Shown here in pieces: positions 32,574 through 42,357 of a stretch of DNA of 64,000 bases (position 1 is its first letter; each line of letters begins with the position of its first letter). The stretch lies in assembly GCA_964536835.1 (NCBI GenBank), contig CAZIAZ010000005.1, forward strand, positions 7,888 to 71,887, written 5' to 3'. The translations under genes were made by a program, and so were the position numbers. The notes beneath the pieces are model-generated. The model was not told the origin of the DNA. It ran no database searches and saw only the letters and a program-made list of their open reading frames with translations. The stretch is from DAONFI01 sp035403485. Lineage in GTDB: Bacteria; Planctomycetota; Phycisphaerae; SM23-33.

Positions 32574-33629
32574 TCATTCCGTTTCGTCGCCGAAGAGCAT
32601 CGGGGTCGTGCCTGCTTCCGAACCCGGAATCGGCCAACTTACGCCGAGATGCTTTGCGCCTTTTGCAGTTATTTCCCTGCCGCGTCGAGTGCGGGCCAAC
32701 ATGCCGGATTGCAGCAAAAACGGCTCGACCACGTCAACTAGCGTGTCGGTTTCTTCACCGAGAGTGGCGGCGACAGCTTCTATGCCCACCGGCCCGCCGC
32801 GATACGTCTCAACAATAGTGCGCAAAAAGCGACGGTCAAGGTCGTCCAGGCCCATATCGTCGATACCTTCGAGCTTCAGCGCCGCCAGCACGATATTGTC
32901 GTCCAGCCGCCCGTCGCCCCGCACCTGCGCGTAATCGCGACAGCGACGCAGCAGACGGTTCGCTATTCGCGGAGTGCCCCGCGCACGCCTAGCCAACATC
33001 CGCAACGCATGCTCGTCGTAATCCACGCCCAGCATCTCAGCCGACATCTTGCATCGCGCCAGCAAATCATCCTCACACCAGAAATCCATGTGATGATTTA
33101 TGCCGAATCGCGTCCGCATGGGCGGGCTGAGCAAGCCGGCACGCGTCGTAGCCCCGATGAGCGTAAAAGGTTTTAAGGGCAGATTGATTGTGCGGCTGTG
33201 CATGCCGCTGTCGACGACAAAATCAACCTTAAAATCCTCCATCGCGGGATAGATATATTCCTCGACAGTCGGACTCAAGCGATGAATCTCGTCTATAAAC
33301 AGCACGTCGCATTCTTCAAGATTCGTAAGTATGCCTATCAGGTCGCCAGGCCGCGTAAGCGCCGGCCCTGACGAGACTTTCAGATTCGTACCCATTTCGT
33401 GTGCAATAACATATGCCAACGTCGTTTTACCCAACCCCGGCGGGCCGTGCAGAAGCACATGCTCCATCGGCTCTTTACGCTGGCGGGCGGCACTGATGCT
33501 GATACGCAGCTTCTCCATGAGGTCACCCGTGCCGATACACTCGGCCAGAGTCATCGGCCGAAGCGCTACGTTGAACTTTTCATCTTCGGCTCCGGTGGCT
33601 CGCTGCGATATTATTTTTTCTCTGGCCAT
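32574..33629 (-). CDS. ruvB: Holliday junction branch migration helicase RuvB
   Basis: 351 residues. AAA+ motor that, with RuvA, drives branch migration. Walker A LLHGPPGLGKTTLAYVIAHE, Walker B VLFIDEIHRLSPTVEEYIYP, sensor 1 IGATTRAGLLSPPMRTRFG and the C-terminal winged helix (GPVGIEAVAATLGEETDTLV, then QSGMLARTRRGREIT) are all present. ATG 33629 (MAREKII) is the family-like start; a longer frame to 33698 runs into the repetitive spacer. It lies 115 bp downstream of ruvA. Confidence 0.97.
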   Translation of the reverse strand: MAREKIISQRATGAEDEKFNVALRPMTLAECIGTGDLMEKLRISISAARQRKEPMEHVLLHGPPGLGKTTLAYVIAHEMGTNLKVSSGPALTRPGDLIGILTNLEECDVLFIDEIHRLSPTVEEYIYPAMEDFKVDFVVDSGMHSRTINLPLKPFTLIGATTRAGLLSPPMRTRFGINHHMDFWCEDDLLARCKMSAEMLGVDYDEHALRMLARRARGTPRIANRLLRRCRDYAQVRGDGRLDDNIVLAALKLEGIDDMGLDDLDRRFLRTIVETYRGGPVGIEAVAATLGEETDTLVDVVEPFLLQSGMLARTRRGREITAKGAKHLGVSWPIPGSEAGTTPMLFGDETE

Positions 33630-33642
33630 CCTGTTAATAAAT

Positions 33643-33688
33643 CCGAAATACGAATATCGAAATACGAAACAAACACCGCCTTCGGCGG
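33643..33688. repeat. AT-rich direct repeat and small hairpin in the ruvA-ruvB spacer
   Basis: CGAAATACGAA occurs twice within 33644-33669, separated by TAT. Next to it is the hairpin CCGCC-TTC-GGCGG (33676-33688). Similar loose repeats of the CGAAATACG type start after the polysaccharide deacetylase gene near 43870. It may be a transcript-processing or repeat-family sequence. Confidence 0.45.
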
Positions 33689-33744
33689 AAAATAACAAAA
33701 TTCAAAAATCAACTTGCAATTCACAATTTCAAATTTGCAATTCT

Positions 33745-34365
33745 TCACAGTCCGCCGGCTTTGAGCTTATAGGCGTGCTGTATGATATCTTCAGTGGTTG
33801 CATCCGGCGACACTGCCAGAACACGCTCTACAAGGTTAGCCGCATCAGCCCGTTTTTCGCCAAGCTGCACGAGCACGGCAACTGCTTCCATGCCGGCGTC
33901 TGAAATCGGCTCGGCATCACTGCCGGTAACCTCGCCGGCAAATTCGCCAACTTTGCCGTTAAGCTCGGCGATAATCTGCTCAGCCATGCGTTTGCCGATT
34001 TCAGGCAGAGCTACCAGTGCATTATTGTCCTTGTTTTCGATGGCGGCTGCTATCTCAGCCACCGGCCGTACGAGGGCGCGAAGCGCTTTTCTGACGCCTA
34101 TGCCCTTCACCTTCGTGAATTCCCTGAAAAAAGCCCTGTCGCTCTGTGAAAGAAATCCAATCAGCCGCGGCGTCAGAGACCCGCGAGTAGGATCGCCATC
34201 TATTATATGAATGGTATGCAACACTACTTCCTGGCCGAGCCGGCTGGCCAGCCGACCCACATCGCAGGCGGCGACAAGCACTTCGTAACACAATCCGCCG
34301 CCGGAATCTATCAACACCGACGCGGACGTGACCTCCTCTACTCTGCCGGAAATTCTTGCAATCAT
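33745..34365 (-). CDS. ruvA: Holliday junction DNA helicase subunit RuvA
   Basis: 206 residues, near the usual 190-205. OB-fold N-domain begins MIARISGRVEEVTSASVLID. Two helix-hairpin-helix motifs: FFREFTKVKGIGVRKALRAL and IENKDNNALVALPEIGKRMA. A flexible linker (VGEFAGEVTGSDAEP) leads to the C-terminal RuvB-contacting domain (AVAVLVQLGEKRADAANLVE). RuvA tetramers bind four-way junctions and load RuvB. It starts with ATG 34365. No ruvC is visible in the window. Confidence 0.96.
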   Translation of the reverse strand: MIARISGRVEEVTSASVLIDSGGGLCYEVLVAACDVGRLASRLGQEVVLHTIHIIDGDPTRGSLTPRLIGFLSQSDRAFFREFTKVKGIGVRKALRALVRPVAEIAAAIENKDNNALVALPEIGKRMAEQIIAELNGKVGEFAGEVTGSDAEPISDAGMEAVAVLVQLGEKRADAANLVERVLAVSPDATTEDIIQHAYKLKAGGL

Positions 34366-34516
34366 GGCAATATCCTAACAGAATGCAAATATACTTGCAA
34401 CAAGAAAATTACATCCTTACTACAAAACAAAGTTTCAAGCTCAAAACTTGTTATTTGTCGCTTGATGCTTACCCGTCGTGATATATGCTATCATCGGCAT
34501 GCGTGAACAAAACGGC

Positions 34517-35527
34517 CTAAAGGCCGAGATTATCGATGCACCACCGGACTGACCGTTGAATGCCTTCCTCGTAACCGACGGTTGGTTTCCAGCCGAGTTC
34601 CCTGCGAGCCTTTTCCGGGCTGAAGAAGCATTTTCGGCCGATGAGCCACACGCTGTATCGCGTTACAAGCGGCGGAGTTTTTCGATTGGTAATATGGCCG
34701 AAGAGTTCCATCAGGAACGCGGCGTTGTAGGCGACCTTGAACGGAACTTTACGGGTAATCGGCTTGACGCCGAGGCATTCGGCAATTTTGTTAAAATATT
34801 CAGCCTGCGTAATATCGCCGTCGCTGGAAAGGTTATAGGTCTGGCCTTTGGCGCATTCCATGGTGGCTGCGAGAATACAGCCTTCGGCTTCATTGCCGGC
34901 GTAAGTAAGATTGAGTTTATTGTCGCCGCGGCCGAGGAGTTTGGTTTTGCGGGCACGGATGGCTTTTATGATTCGGGGCATGGAGGCTCTGTCGCGAGGG
35001 CCGTACAGCCACGACGGCTTGGCGATAGTCGCACAGATATCGCCGGCGGCATGAGCCTGCCGGACGAGTTTTTCGGCTTCTATCTTGGCGCGGGAGTAAT
35101 AGCTCCATTTGTTGAGGTTTTTGCCAAGTTCGCCCAGCGGCCAGGTTTCATCGACAATATCGTCCGTCATTATATGGCCATAAGAGCTTATGGAGCTTAT
35201 GTGGAGAAAACGTTCAACGTTTTCACGCTTCGCCGCTTCCAGCATGTTGCGTGTGCCGCCAATGGTGACGGGCACGAAATAGTTGGCCCAGCTGCCCCAG
35301 TCGCCGACGCCGGCAGCGGAGTGGTAGACGGTTTTTACGCCCTTCATAGCCTCCGCGATGCTCTTCGGCTCGGTTACATCGCCATAAACCAGTTCAACTC
35401 CCCATGCTTCAAGAATACGGGTATCGCTGTTTTTCCGAACGAGGGCGCGAACCGGCTGGCCCATTTCAACGAGTTTTTCGGCTATATGACTGCCAAGAAG
35501 TCCGGTTGCTCCGGTAATAAGATTCAT
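34517..35527 (-). CDS. NAD-dependent epimerase/dehydratase (extended SDR)
   Basis: 336 residues. Rossmann N-terminus MNLITGATGLLGSHIAEKLV, the catalytic YxxxK in WSYYSRAKIEAEKLVRQAH, and ISSISSYGHI supplying the serine. The downstream segments (GRGDNKLNLTYAGNEAEGCI, YNLSSDGDITQAEYFNKIAE) fit the 3-beta-hydroxysteroid-dehydrogenase/dihydroflavonol-reductase-like branch more than GalE. A sugar-nucleotide or lipid-linked substrate is possible, unproven. Single gene; its promoter region is shared with the divergent HAD gene at 35684. Confidence 0.85.
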   Translation of the reverse strand: MNLITGATGLLGSHIAEKLVEMGQPVRALVRKNSDTRILEAWGVELVYGDVTEPKSIAEAMKGVKTVYHSAAGVGDWGSWANYFVPVTIGGTRNMLEAAKRENVERFLHISSISSYGHIMTDDIVDETWPLGELGKNLNKWSYYSRAKIEAEKLVRQAHAAGDICATIAKPSWLYGPRDRASMPRIIKAIRARKTKLLGRGDNKLNLTYAGNEAEGCILAATMECAKGQTYNLSSDGDITQAEYFNKIAECLGVKPITRKVPFKVAYNAAFLMELFGHITNRKTPPLVTRYSVWLIGRKCFFSPEKARRELGWKPTVGYEEGIQRSVRWCIDNLGL

Positions 35528-35683
35528 GGTGCTTTCCTTATGTTATCCGTTTCACGAAGGCGGCCGTCCGCCTTAATCCTGCCGTTCCGTAGCAGACGAT
35601 TTTGGGACATTTACTATAGGCATTACCCCTGACAACGTCAAGAATTATCCTGCAGCCTTGCCAACGGCGGAAGTTTTCGTACA

Positions 35684-36448
35684 ATGTCGTCAATGGCAGA
35701 AATAACTACAATACTGTTCGACCTGGGCGAAACATTGATAGATTTCGGCAAGGTCAACGTAGGCCGCATGTTCAACGCCGGCGCAAAGCTGGCGTATAAC
35801 CATCTGCGCGAACTCGGCCAAACGCCGCCGCCGCGAATTTGGTATTTCTGGGTCAATTACGTCGCAATTCGCTGGAACATACTCAAATGCGTCATAACCC
35901 AGCGGGATTTCCACGCCACTGACCTCATGGACAGCCTCTGCCGGTTCATGGGCCTGAAACTCTCCAAAGACGACCTTCTGCGGCTGTGCTGGTTCTGGTA
36001 TGAGCCGCTGCACAATTTCGGCAAAGTGGAGGCTGGCCTGCCTGAAATGTTGCGGGATTTCACACACGCCGGCCTTAAACTCGGCGTGGTATCAAACACA
36101 TTCATACCCGGCCCAATACTGGACAGACACCTGGAAGAAGTCGGCCTGCTGGAGTATCTGCCGTTTAGGGTCTATTCGTGCGACGTAGGCTGGCAGAAAC
36201 CCAAGCCGATAATTTTCCGTCGAGCACTGGAACTGACCGGCTCGCAAGCGGATAAAACAATCTTTGTCGGCGACAGGGAATATAATGATATTTACGGCGC
36301 AAAGAGGGTCGGCATGAAAACGGTAAGAAAAAACCCTGACGGCTGTCGCCGTTCCGCCGCCGATTTCAAAATCAGAAAACTTCTGGAACTGCGTGAAATA
36401 TTGAGAGAATTTACGACTCCACAGCCTTTGGAGGAAACGGGCATATGA
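35684..36448 (+). CDS. HAD-superfamily hydrolase
   Basis: 254 residues. Nucleophile motif ITTILFDLGETLIDFGKVNV (D13, the T-bearing DxGxT variant), helical cap about 35-125, LGVVSNTFIPGPILDRHLEE (motif II), VGWQKPKPIIFRRALELTGS (motif III lysine) and IFVGDREYNDIYGAKRVGM (motif IV). It resembles general phosphatases of the GMP/IMP or haloacid type; the substrate is unknown. Start 35684 has GGAAG about 10 bases upstream; an ATG nine bases later is possible. The stop overlaps the DUF547 gene by 4 bp. Confidence 0.85.
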   Translation: MSSMAEITTILFDLGETLIDFGKVNVGRMFNAGAKLAYNHLRELGQTPPPRIWYFWVNYVAIRWNILKCVITQRDFHATDLMDSLCRFMGLKLSKDDLLRLCWFWYEPLHNFGKVEAGLPEMLRDFTHAGLKLGVVSNTFIPGPILDRHLEEVGLLEYLPFRVYSCDVGWQKPKPIIFRRALELTGSQADKTIFVGDREYNDIYGAKRVGMKTVRKNPDGCRRSAADFKIRKLLELREILREFTTPQPLEETGI

Positions 36449-37335
36449 AAAAGGCAATATTTCTTTTGAGCCTGGCAACAACAGCACTGCTGACAGGAGG
36501 CTGCCAGTCTCCCGACGACGACGGGAAAATGCAACTTTCTCTCTATCCCGCAACCATCCAGGTAACTCTGCCGCCTGCGAATAAAAAAGATATTCCCGAC
36601 AAGCCCGACTATCAATTCATGAGCAACGTCCTGGCGGAAATAATCGTCGCCGACGGCAATATCGATACCGCCCGTTTCGATATCTTTAAAAAAGACCTGA
36701 TAAAGGTTCTTCAGACGCTCGATGCCCACGGGCCGTCGTGCAATCCAAAATCCTTTGAAACGCCGGCTGACAGAATGGCATACTGGTACAATGCCAGGGC
36801 ATTCTGGGCAATGTATCTGGCGGCCAAGTACAACAGGGAAATGAAGAGCTATTATCTGAGTTCACTTGAAAATGCATTTTACTCAATCAGATTTCCCGTA
36901 GACGGCCGGATAATGACCCTGAGAAAAATCGACGATGAAATATTCAATCTGGGCGGTTATCTGTCGCTCATAGCCGCACCCGGGGCACTCAGCGGCAGAG
37001 CGGCAATACCCGAAACAGCGTTTCAGCCCCAAAATTTTCCGGCTATAATCAAGTCGCGTTTTAACGACTTCATCGCCGACCGTCGCCGTTTCACCATCGA
37101 TGTGCTTAATATGGAGATATTCGTGCCTCGGATAATATGGCAGTTCCACAAAAAAATAATGGACGATTATCAGGCACTTTATCCTACGCCGCAGGCGACG
37201 TTTTTACTGGCGTTGTCATCAATGACCAGCGAGGTTGCGCGTTTCAGGCTGAAAAACGCCATCGGTTACAAATGCGTTGAAGCCCCTGCCAGACAGACGA
37301 TAATGATAACCGGCAACAATAAACAAACTTTTTAA
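36445..37335 (+). CDS. DUF547 domain lipoprotein
   Basis: 296 residues. Lipoprotein signal KKAIFLLSLATTALLTGGC with cysteine 20. DUF547 core: DRMAYWYNARAFWAMYLAAK (the AYWxNAxNA motif, where the family usually reads WLNAYNALTI), then IRFPVDGRIMTLRKIDDEIF and HFALxCAS-like LIAAPGALSGRAAIPETAF. The family has no established activity; it has been suggested to be a papain-like or hydrolase fold and is often exported. The normally cysteine-containing position (CASxSCP) is not preserved here, so activity may be lost or different. Translationally coupled to the HAD gene. Confidence 0.8.
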   Translation: MKKAIFLLSLATTALLTGGCQSPDDDGKMQLSLYPATIQVTLPPANKKDIPDKPDYQFMSNVLAEIIVADGNIDTARFDIFKKDLIKVLQTLDAHGPSCNPKSFETPADRMAYWYNARAFWAMYLAAKYNREMKSYYLSSLENAFYSIRFPVDGRIMTLRKIDDEIFNLGGYLSLIAAPGALSGRAAIPETAFQPQNFPAIIKSRFNDFIADRRRFTIDVLNMEIFVPRIIWQFHKKIMDDYQALYPTPQATFLLALSSMTSEVARFRLKNAIGYKCVEAPARQTIMITGNNKQTF

Positions 37336-37413
37336 ACTAGAACCGGTTTTGCCTTCCTGGCCAGCCATTCAGCTAACCGTACCAGGTACTATGTTTCATT
37401 TTGTTATAAGCTC

Positions 37414-38391
37414 TTAATACGTCGTAATAATGCCGCTGGCGGCGCGGACTCGCTGCATGGTTTTTTCCGCAATATCGCGAGCCTTTCTGCCGCCTTCCCG
37501 CAAAATATCCCTGACGGTATCAGGGCTGGCGATGAGTTCGTCGTATTTTTTGCGGGCATCGGCAAATCTGGCGTTGATGCAGTCGGTAAGTCTGGCCTTG
37601 GCGTGGCCATAGCCGTAACCGCCGGCTCGATAAGACGCAGCCACCTCCGCCAGCTCATCTTCGTCCAAAAACAGCCGCAGCAGTGCAAAAACGTTACACT
37701 TTTCCGGATTTTTGGGCTCTTCCAGCGGCGTAGAATCGGTCACAATCTGGCCGACGTTTTTTTTGGTCTGCTTTTCGGTCTGAAAAATTTCTATGGTATT
37801 GTTATAACTCTTGGACATCTTCTGGCCATCAAGGCCTGGCACAATGGCGACCGACTCCACTATATGTGCGTCGGGCAACTTGAGCACTTCGCCATTCCAG
37901 GCGAGATTGAATTTCATCGCAAGGTCGCGTGCCATCTCAACGTGCTGTTTCTGGTCCTGGCCGACCGGCACCAAATCCGAATCATATATGAGGATGTCCG
38001 CCGCCATCAGAACCGGATAGTCAAACAACGCCATATTCGGCGAAAAACCTTTGGCCAGCTTATCCTTGTAGGCATGGGCTTTCTGCATGAGCGAAACCGG
38101 ACAGACGGTATTAAGAAACCAGCCGAGTTCATTTACCTGCGGCACATCCGACTGCAGGAAGAAGACGCTTTTTGTCGGATCTACCCCAAGAGCCAGATAA
38201 CCGGCGGCTAAGTGCAACGAAAGTTCGCGAAGTTTTTCCGCATCGCGCATGGTCGTCAGTGAGTGCAAATTAGCCAGAAAATAAAAGCATTCTGCACCCT
38301 GGCGTTGAAGTTCTATAAACTGGCGGATTGCACCAAAATAATTCCCAAGGTGCAGCCGCCCCGACGGTTGTATGCCTGATAATACTCTCAT
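37414..38391 (-). CDS. trpS: Tryptophanyl-tRNA synthetase
   Basis: 325 residues. Class I synthetase: MRVLSGIQPSGRLHLGNYFG (the HIGH-equivalent is HLGN), FFLQSDVPQVNELGWFLN, VGQDQKQHVEMARDLAMKFN and the KMSKS loop GLDGQKMSKSYNNTIEIF. Length matches bacterial TrpRS (about 325-345). ATG 38391 places the GIQPSG motif at its usual distance from the N-terminus; the frame extends to 38430 into the kinase stop region. It is 36 bp after the sensor kinase stop, likely in the same transcript. C-terminal basic region RKARDIAEKTMQRVR is normal. Confidence 0.97.
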   Translation of the reverse strand: MRVLSGIQPSGRLHLGNYFGAIRQFIELQRQGAECFYFLANLHSLTTMRDAEKLRELSLHLAAGYLALGVDPTKSVFFLQSDVPQVNELGWFLNTVCPVSLMQKAHAYKDKLAKGFSPNMALFDYPVLMAADILIYDSDLVPVGQDQKQHVEMARDLAMKFNLAWNGEVLKLPDAHIVESVAIVPGLDGQKMSKSYNNTIEIFQTEKQTKKNVGQIVTDSTPLEEPKNPEKCNVFALLRLFLDEDELAEVAASYRAGGYGYGHAKARLTDCINARFADARKKYDELIASPDTVRDILREGGRKARDIAEKTMQRVRAASGIITTY

Positions 38392-38426
38392 AATGTCACA
38401 GAATGTAGTTGTCGAACAATGCCATG

Positions 38427-40376
38427 TCAATGATTTTCAGGCGACCAAGACGGGTCGGCTGGAATTTCAACGGTAAAAGTCGTGCCCGTCGGGCCGGAAA
38501 TGAATGAAATCGTACCGCGATGCAAATCGACAAAATGTTTCACAATCGCCAGGCCCAGGCCCATGCCCTTTTTGCCGAACCCGCTCTTGCCCGTCGAATG
38601 ATGCAGCGTATCTGACCCGCTGAAGAACGGCTCAAAAATATGCGGCTGGTCAGCCTCAGGAATGCCCGGCCCCTGGTCGGTAACCTGAAACGCCACCAGC
38701 CCGCCAAGCCGCCGCTGTACGGTCAACTTTATCCAGCCTTCATCCGGCGTAAATTTCACCGCGTTCATCAGTAAATTTTCGATAATATCCCGCAATTTGC
38801 CTTCGTCGGCGGATATTATGGAATTGTTGGTCTCGTCCTTGATGATGAGTTTCTGATGACGGCGTTCGACCCAGGGCTTCATGGCTTCGTCGACATCTGC
38901 CAAAAACTTTTCTATGCGGATACTCGTGTAACGTACCCGTTCCGAAAGCGACTGTTCAGGAATCAGCTTGAACATTGCCTGAATGATTTCGTCCAGCCGG
39001 CTAGCTTTGAAGCCCATCGTATCTATAGCCTTCGCAAGTCGCTCCGGATCTTTGGACTTCTGCATGAGGCTGGCCATGCCGACGATGTAACTCACCGGCG
39101 TACGAAGTTCATGGCCGGCGATGCGTATAAAGTTCTCCTTGAGTTCATTAGCCTCCGCCAACTCATTATACGATTTCTCTAGACGCCTGACCATGTTATT
39201 GAAGTCGTGAGCCAAATCGTCTATCTCATCCTTGCCGAAGAATCGTCCGCCGGACCAGTCGCTCGGCACACGGTGCTGAAGGTCGCCCTTGGCGATTTTC
39301 CTGGCGGCGTTGCTTATGCGCCTGATGCGGTTTATTATGCTCCTGTCGATAAGAAGTACGCCGAACAGGAATATGCCGATTATGGCGACTATCCCGATAA
39401 GCAGAAACATCAGGCTGATTTTCGATATGCTGCGTCTGGCTTCATTGTCGGGGACTTCCATAAGCAGCGTCCAGGGCTCCATATCGACCTTGATTCCGCT
39501 GAGTTCCTTCGGCATCGATAGCGGGCAATATGACACAAGAATATTGTTAGGCGTAAAAATCCACTCGCCTTTGGGATGCTCCTGCACCGCGATGAGCTTC
39601 CAGTAATCATATTTGGCGAGTTGCGGATTTTCGACCATTTTTTCGATTATATCGCGGCTATGGAATATGATGCCGTCGCTATTGATGAGGAAAATATACC
39701 CTATGCCGAGGCCTATGTCCGTGCGGCAGTCCGGCAGCCATTTGCGAAGGTCTATAATCGCCTTGACCACGCCTATCGCCGAGCCGCCCTTGATGAGCGG
39801 CAGACATATTTCCACTCCCCATGTCTTGGAAGAGTCGTCAAAACTCGCCGGCGGTATATATATTTCCCCTTTGCCGCCGTTCCATGTTTTCTGCCACCAG
39901 TCCTCGTCGGCCTGATAGTAATCCGAAGTCTTCTGATTGGCAGCTATCAGCCGGCCATATTTGTCCGTAACCATAATTTCAACAAAAAGGTCGTTATTCC
40001 TTATTATGGTATGGAGTATCTGAGAAGTGTGGTTTACCAGAATTTTACGGACGGAACTCGACGTGCCGGAAAAGATATTCCATTTCCTGTCCAGGTCGTC
40101 ATTATATTGCGGGTCGTTCGGGGTGGAGTTGGCTTCCTCCAGCTGAGCCAGCACAGTGCCTTCCTGAAGCGTTATGCTGAGAATTTCGATATTTTTGCGA
40201 AGTTCGACCTCCATGACGTTTACTTCCGCGGAGACAAGAGACTGAACGTTTTTTCCGAGAAGTTCGTTTTGCATCTGCCTGCTGCCGATAACTATCGTCA
40301 ACAGTTCCGCCAGGAGCGGCAGCAGTGCCACCGCCACCAGAAGAATAACCAGTTTTGTGCGTATGCCTACTCTCAT
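38427..40376 (-). CDS. Membrane sensor histidine kinase (Cache-HAMP-HisKA-HATPase)
   Basis: 649 residues. TM1 (about residues 9-31), a periplasmic double-Cache-like sensor of 285 residues with FVEIMVTDKYGRLIAANQKT and a YIFLINSDGIIFHSR motif, TM2 (about 319-343), a HAMP region (ISNAARKIAKGDLQHRVPSD), then HisKA with NFIRIAGHELRTPVSYIVGM (phospho-accepting His about 422). The HATPase domain has ENLLMNAVKFTPDEG (N box), VTDQGPGIPEADQ (G1) and GKKGMGLGLAIVKHF (G2). No response regulator is encoded next to it, so it is an orphan. GTG 40388 is an alternative start. It is convergent with nothing; trpS follows by 36 bp. Confidence 0.9.
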   Translation of the reverse strand: MRVGIRTKLVILLVAVALLPLLAELLTIVIGSRQMQNELLGKNVQSLVSAEVNVMEVELRKNIEILSITLQEGTVLAQLEEANSTPNDPQYNDDLDRKWNIFSGTSSSVRKILVNHTSQILHTIIRNNDLFVEIMVTDKYGRLIAANQKTSDYYQADEDWWQKTWNGGKGEIYIPPASFDDSSKTWGVEICLPLIKGGSAIGVVKAIIDLRKWLPDCRTDIGLGIGYIFLINSDGIIFHSRDIIEKMVENPQLAKYDYWKLIAVQEHPKGEWIFTPNNILVSYCPLSMPKELSGIKVDMEPWTLLMEVPDNEARRSISKISLMFLLIGIVAIIGIFLFGVLLIDRSIINRIRRISNAARKIAKGDLQHRVPSDWSGGRFFGKDEIDDLAHDFNNMVRRLEKSYNELAEANELKENFIRIAGHELRTPVSYIVGMASLMQKSKDPERLAKAIDTMGFKASRLDEIIQAMFKLIPEQSLSERVRYTSIRIEKFLADVDEAMKPWVERRHQKLIIKDETNNSIISADEGKLRDIIENLLMNAVKFTPDEGWIKLTVQRRLGGLVAFQVTDQGPGIPEADQPHIFEPFFSGSDTLHHSTGKSGFGKKGMGLGLAIVKHFVDLHRGTISFISGPTGTTFTVEIPADPSWSPENH

Positions 40377-40599
40377 CCGTGACCACACAACGCCATTTTT
40401 CCACTCGTCATACTTTTATGCGACCTTACTTTATATTCCATAGTAGAATAGGTTATCTGCAGTTCCGTGTCCAATGTTTTTTAGCCGTCTGCTGGTTTTG
40501 TTTATCTTCATCAGCCGACGACTTTTGCGGAAATGCTTTTGACGCTTCGGCTGGCGACATGTAAAATGGCGGCATAACCGAGCAGGAGTTTCATAGCGG

Positions 40600-42357
40600 A
40601 TGATTGACTGTTATTGCAAGATTTGCGGCTTATTCATAAGCATCCCCGACGAGTACGCCGGCGGCAGCGGCGCATGCCCCAGGTGCAAAACGCCGTTAAA
40701 AATACCCAGGCCGCTTGCGGCAGACTCGCCTAATTACGTCACCGGCCAGCGTTATCTGGCGTTGCCGCTCACAGCCGCACCAGCCGACGAAATTCCGACG
40801 GTCGTAACCGACGACATGGGGCCGAGCCGGAAATTCAAGTGTCCCGACTGCGGCCAGCTTTTTGAAAGTCTGCCGTTTGAGCCTCATAATCCCGCCCAAT
40901 GTCCGGCCTGTTCAAAAACCGGTACGCCGCTCGGCCAGCCGACGGAATTCCCCAGAGCCAAATCAGACTTGCAAACAAAAAATAGCCCTCCACAACAAAA
41001 TGTCAATGAATCGCAGATAAAACCGAACGATATCGTGGACGGTTACCTCGTACTCCAGCCAGCCGAGTCGCAGGAAGCGGATACCGTCATCGAAGGCATC
41101 GCAGTCGACGACAACGGCAATGAAATAAACGACCAGCCAGCCGTCGAAAATGCTCAACAGAAAATTCCTCAGGATATTCCGCCCCAAAAAACGTCGAAGG
41201 CTCAATCCGACGCCAAACCGCAACCTGAAGAATCGCAAATAACTTCGGAAAAACGCATCTCGCACCCACTTTCACGCAGCCGCACACAGACAAATGCATT
41301 AAAAACACCGCCAAACATAAAAAACATCCCGGAAGGCAAATGGATTTATTTCATAAAAGGTAAGGTCACAGGCCCGCTGGATACGCAGTCGATACGGAAC
41401 ATGCTCGCAAAAGGAGAACTCAGCCAGTCAGTACTGGTGTGGAAATCCGGCATGGATAACTGGCTGCCGGCTGACACTTTCGACGAACTCAGGATTGAAA
41501 ATCAGGTTGCCGTCCCCGAAAAGATATCATTTCAAGATGACTCGTCGACGGCATCTGCAAAAACGCTCAATTCGCGGCTTCAATTCCTCTTGTGGTTAGC
41601 CGTAATTTTGTGGGCAATTGTCATATTGACGTTCCTGACCCGCAAGACGCTCAAAGATATAGGCATAGAGGCGTACACTGCCTGCGTGGTAGTGCTGTTG
41701 TCCTTCTCCGCCGCCGGACTGGGCCTGGGGGTGATGCTGATAATAAAGTATGGCCGCTCTTTTTTAAAATCCGGCAGCAAAAGTTGTATCGAATGGCTTT
41801 CAGCGATGGTGGCATTCATATGCGCAATAGCTATTTCTTTTTCCGTCTATACGCATGTTGATACAACACCGGTTTTTGAAAATGTGGAGCAATACAACAA
41901 AATAGCCATGGACGGTTTCAACAGCCTCTACGCCGGCAATTTCAATGACACCCTCAACAGGGTCAACTGGGAAACATTCGTATTCAACAAGAGAAACGTC
42001 GGCCAAGAATTCAAATCCGCCGCGACTCAGAAACAGAAAATGCTCATAATCGCCGACGTCATGGATAAATTACGCAAGCAGGTGGACACGGCATCCGTTT
42101 ACGGGTCGCGAACCCTTCGGACAGCACAGTCACAACCCGCCGGCAGTCAGCCCTCGACGCAACCACAAAAAACAGCCGCCACAGACCCACAAATACCCGT
42201 TCTTCTCATATATAGCTGGACAGTCACGAAACAGAATGCTGACGGCACGGAAGTAAGAGGTTACTGCCGCAACGGCTGTCGAATCAACATCACGATTCGC
42301 GGCGGCATGATAACGGAAATTTCGATACGTCAGCCGGAAGAGTCAAAGACGGAATAA
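40600..42357 (+). CDS. Zinc-ribbon / GYF-domain membrane protein of unknown function
   Basis: 585 residues. Two N-terminal zinc ribbons: CYCKICGLF...GACPRCKTP (about 4-35) and FKCPDCGQLF...AQCPACSKTG (about 79-107). A Gln/Glu/Pro-rich disordered segment runs to about 245. A GYF_2-type domain follows (WIYFIKGKVTGPLDTQSIRN, then VLVWKSGMDNWLPADTF, about 249-298). Three TM segments lie at about 326-346, 352-378 and 398-418. An extracytoplasmic C-terminal domain has a Ser/Gln/Thr linker. GYF_2 domains are typical of planctomycetes and verrucomicrobia, bind unknown partners and usually mark membrane-associated scaffolds. AGGAG is 11 bases before the ATG. Confidence 0.72.
   Translation: MIDCYCKICGLFISIPDEYAGGSGACPRCKTPLKIPRPLAADSPNYVTGQRYLALPLTAAPADEIPTVVTDDMGPSRKFKCPDCGQLFESLPFEPHNPAQCPACSKTGTPLGQPTEFPRAKSDLQTKNSPPQQNVNESQIKPNDIVDGYLVLQPAESQEADTVIEGIAVDDNGNEINDQPAVENAQQKIPQDIPPQKTSKAQSDAKPQPEESQITSEKRISHPLSRSRTQTNALKTPPNIKNIPEGKWIYFIKGKVTGPLDTQSIRNMLAKGELSQSVLVWKSGMDNWLPADTFDELRIENQVAVPEKISFQDDSSTASAKTLNSRLQFLLWLAVILWAIVILTFLTRKTLKDIGIEAYTACVVVLLSFSAAGLGLGVMLIIKYGRSFLKSGSKSCIEWLSAMVAFICAIAISFSVYTHVDTTPVFENVEQYNKIAMDGFNSLYAGNFNDTLNRVNWETFVFNKRNVGQEFKSAATQKQKMLIIADVMDKLRKQVDTASVYGSRTLRTAQSQPAGSQPSTQPQKTAATDPQIPVLLIYSWTVTKQNADGTEVRGYCRNGCRINITIRGGMITEISIRQPEESKTE

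Noticed and set aside
34556..35632. 358-codon plus-strand frame opposite the epimerase gene
   Set aside because: The minus strand has GATGLLGSH and YxxxK; the plus frame lacks any family pattern.
39576..40382. 268-codon plus-strand frame opposite the sensor kinase
   Set aside because: Antisense shadow; the kinase domains on the other strand are contiguous and complete.
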